A DNA stretch of 58,796 nucleotides from X23 sp050251575 (GTDB taxonomy: Bacteria > Bacillota > Clostridia > SK-Y3). The DNA is taken from positions 1-58,796 of the forward strand of contig JBFWMP010000004.1 of the NCBI GenBank assembly GCA_050251575.1, given 5' to 3'. Positions 57,869-58,796 of this stretch are shown one piece after another. The stretch's first letter is position 1. Every line of letters starts with the position of its first letter. The notes under the pieces are model-generated. The model was not told the DNA's origin, did not search any database, and worked only from the letters and a program-made list of their open reading frames with translations. Both the position numbers and the translations under genes were made by a program.

Positions 57869-58252
57869 ATGGCTGAGGTTAAGAGGTTTCGTCCGTTAGG
57901 ATCGTCGAGGGTTGGCCGTTCTTTAGGGGATGACTCTGAGCCGGATTCTGGTAAGGATTCTTTTTTGCTGCCTAAGTCTAAGGTTGTGAAGAGATTTCGG
58001 TTAGAGGCTAAAAAGCGCAAGACTCGCTGTGATAAAAAACATAATTTTCCTTTGCGCTGTTCTAAGTCTTTGTGGGGTGAGGTTGAGCAGTTGTCTATTA
58101 ATTGTGGTGGTCTTCATGTTGGTGCTTCTCTTAATGTTATTTGTAATAAGCTTTTACAGCATGGGCTTGCGGATCAGGATATTGTTCAACGTATTTTGCA
58201 TGAGTTCCCTGGTGATGATCGGATGATTGTGGTTCGTACTTGGGGGGATTAG
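57869..58252 (+). CDS. hypothetical basic protein (127 aa)
   Basis: GGGAGGGGTTTTT precedes the ATG at 57869. The N-terminal 60 residues are Arg/Lys/Ser-rich and look disordered. The C-terminal 65 residues are helical (NFPLRCSKSLWGEVEQLSIN..., SLNVICNKLLQHGL), perhaps ribbon-helix-helix-like. DNA binding is plausible. The two ATCATGATATCGAGG repeats lie upstream. It overlaps none and ends four bases before the next gene. Confidence 0.6.
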   Translation: MAEVKRFRPLGSSRVGRSLGDDSEPDSGKDSFLLPKSKVVKRFRLEAKKRKTRCDKKHNFPLRCSKSLWGEVEQLSINCGGLHVGASLNVICNKLLQHGLADQDIVQRILHEFPGDDRMIVVRTWGD

Positions 58253-58255
58253 TCG

Positions 58256-58510
58256 ATGGAGTATAGGCAGAATCGTTTATTTAGGCCGAATCAGTTTAGG
58301 ATTGTTGCTGAGGTTCCTAGTGATGTGTTTTTTGCTTTTATGACGATTTGCAATGATTTGAACTCTGAGCTGAGGGATATTGAGTTGGTCGATATTAAGG
58401 GTTATAAAATTTCTGGGGATGATTTGCTTACTATTTGCCTGGAGGATTTTAATAGGACGTTTGGTGGCCGTATGGATAAGCTTTTAAAACGTTTAGGGGT
58501 AGATGTTTAG
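58256..58510 (+). CDS. small hypothetical protein (84 aa)
   Basis: The gene follows the 57869 gene after three bases and is probably coupled, with GGGGGATTAGTCG as ribosome site. Alpha/beta, with an acidic C-terminal half ending in a basic helix (GGRMDKLLKRLG). No family recognised. It is the last gene before the R-element head. Confidence 0.55.
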   Translation: MEYRQNRLFRPNQFRIVAEVPSDVFFAFMTICNDLNSELRDIELVDIKGYKISGDDLLTICLEDFNRTFGGRMDKLLKRLGVDV

Positions 58511-58530
58511 AGGATGGTATTGTTTTATTT

Positions 58531-58796
58531 GGGTGAGCATGTGGAAACCCTTCCGGACTCAGGTAGTCACCTTCGGTCCTAACGGACTAACCAGCTGCGG
58601 CCGGTCATCCTCTAGGCTTTACTTCTGGGTCGGTGTAAGGAACTCTGGGTAGGATTTGGGGTCTTCAGAAAGGATAGGGAATATTGGCTGAAAAAAAGAG
58701 AAACGATTGAGGGTATATCTCTTGGGAAAAGCCAAGGCAAACCTGACACGCCGTGCTGAGTTGGGGTTACGGTAAGGGGGGCTCTAGGAGGCGTAA
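58531..58796 (+). ncRNA. R-element copy F, 5' part with internal deletion, cut by the window end
   Basis: From GGGTGAGCATGTGGAAACC it matches copy B closely, including the roughly 59-base insert that copy A lacks. After CAGAAAGGA it jumps straight to TAGGGAATATTGGCTG, skipping about 170 bases of B (the TCCTCGAA/TTCGAGGA and TGCGG/CCGCA domains). The skipped block in B is bounded by AAAGGA and GAAGGA, so slippage between short repeats is likely. The sequence stops within the inner stem at GCTCTAGGAGGCGTAA. Confidence 0.7.

Noticed and set aside
57687..57899. 70-codon hydrophobic frame
   Set aside because: No ribosome site; its hydrophobicity comes from T-rich DNA and it overlaps the better supported 57869 gene.

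Overview
The window looks like a whole, or nearly whole, conjugative plasmid of about 58.8 kb from a low-GC Bacillota, most likely a clostridial or Peptococcaceae-type anaerobe. The reasons are the AT-rich sequence, AGGAGG-type ribosome sites, frequent TTG/GTG starts, Gram-positive conjugation families, cell-wall-binding type 2 repeats and a TubR/TubZ partition pair. The genus cannot be told from the sequence. No rRNA, tRNA, IS element or CRISPR array was seen. All 78 genes I accept lie on the + strand. The last 266 bases and the first 60 bases are the head and tail of the same repeated element, so the ends probably join into a circle, perhaps with about 100 bases missing.

Layout. 0.2-14.0 kb is an accessory region. 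It holds many small proteins (often with Cys pairs), a C5-cytosine DNA methyltransferase next to a radical SAM protein, an ArdC-type antirestriction protein, a wHTH/XRE-like regulator and a TraX-like membrane protein. 14.1-14.5 kb has a terminator and almost three 74-bp tandem repeats and is the best oriT candidate. 14.5-20.1 kb is the mobilisation module: a ribbon-helix-helix accessory protein, a VbhA/VbhT-like antitoxin/Fic pair and a large HUH relaxase. 20.1-29.7 kb is a Gram-positive type IV secretion operon: VirD4, two VirB2-like proteins, VirB6-like, PrgI, two-part VirB4 and a membrane-anchored C39-like hydrolase. 29.9-39.4 kb is a Tad-type pilus operon: HU-like protein, degenerate EAL protein, two ParA/TadZ-like ATPases, CpaB, TadA, TadB, TadC, five very small SGEG-type prepilin-like proteins, a larger one, a TadE-like pseudopilin and a prepilin peptidase. 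39.8-48.4 kb encodes exported proteins: SurA/PrsA-like lipoprotein, CWB2 protein and a 1,922-residue RCC1-repeat adhesin-like protein. 48.5-58.5 kb is maintenance: TubR-TubZ, a tyrosine recombinase, an AEP/primase-like replication protein and small unknowns.

Two linked signals stand out. The first is a repeated, strongly structured element (full copies near 2.4 and 8.0 kb, 3' modules near 10.4 and 39.4 kb, split copy across the window ends). It ends in an intrinsic terminator, and two full copies show compensatory base changes in a stem, as expected of a large structured RNA. The second is a family of eight near-identical promoters (TTGNNT, 17-bp spacer, TATAAT/TATAAA) with CACGTG, in one case TACGTG, always six bases before the -10 box. 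Every element 3' end is followed within about 60-90 bases by one of these promoters. Most sit in the 0-14 kb region, whose genes all point toward the oriT candidate. That is the geometry expected of a conjugative leading region, with early-expressed anti-defence genes such as ArdC and the methyltransferase. The Tad pilus built into a conjugative plasmid is the other system worth attention.
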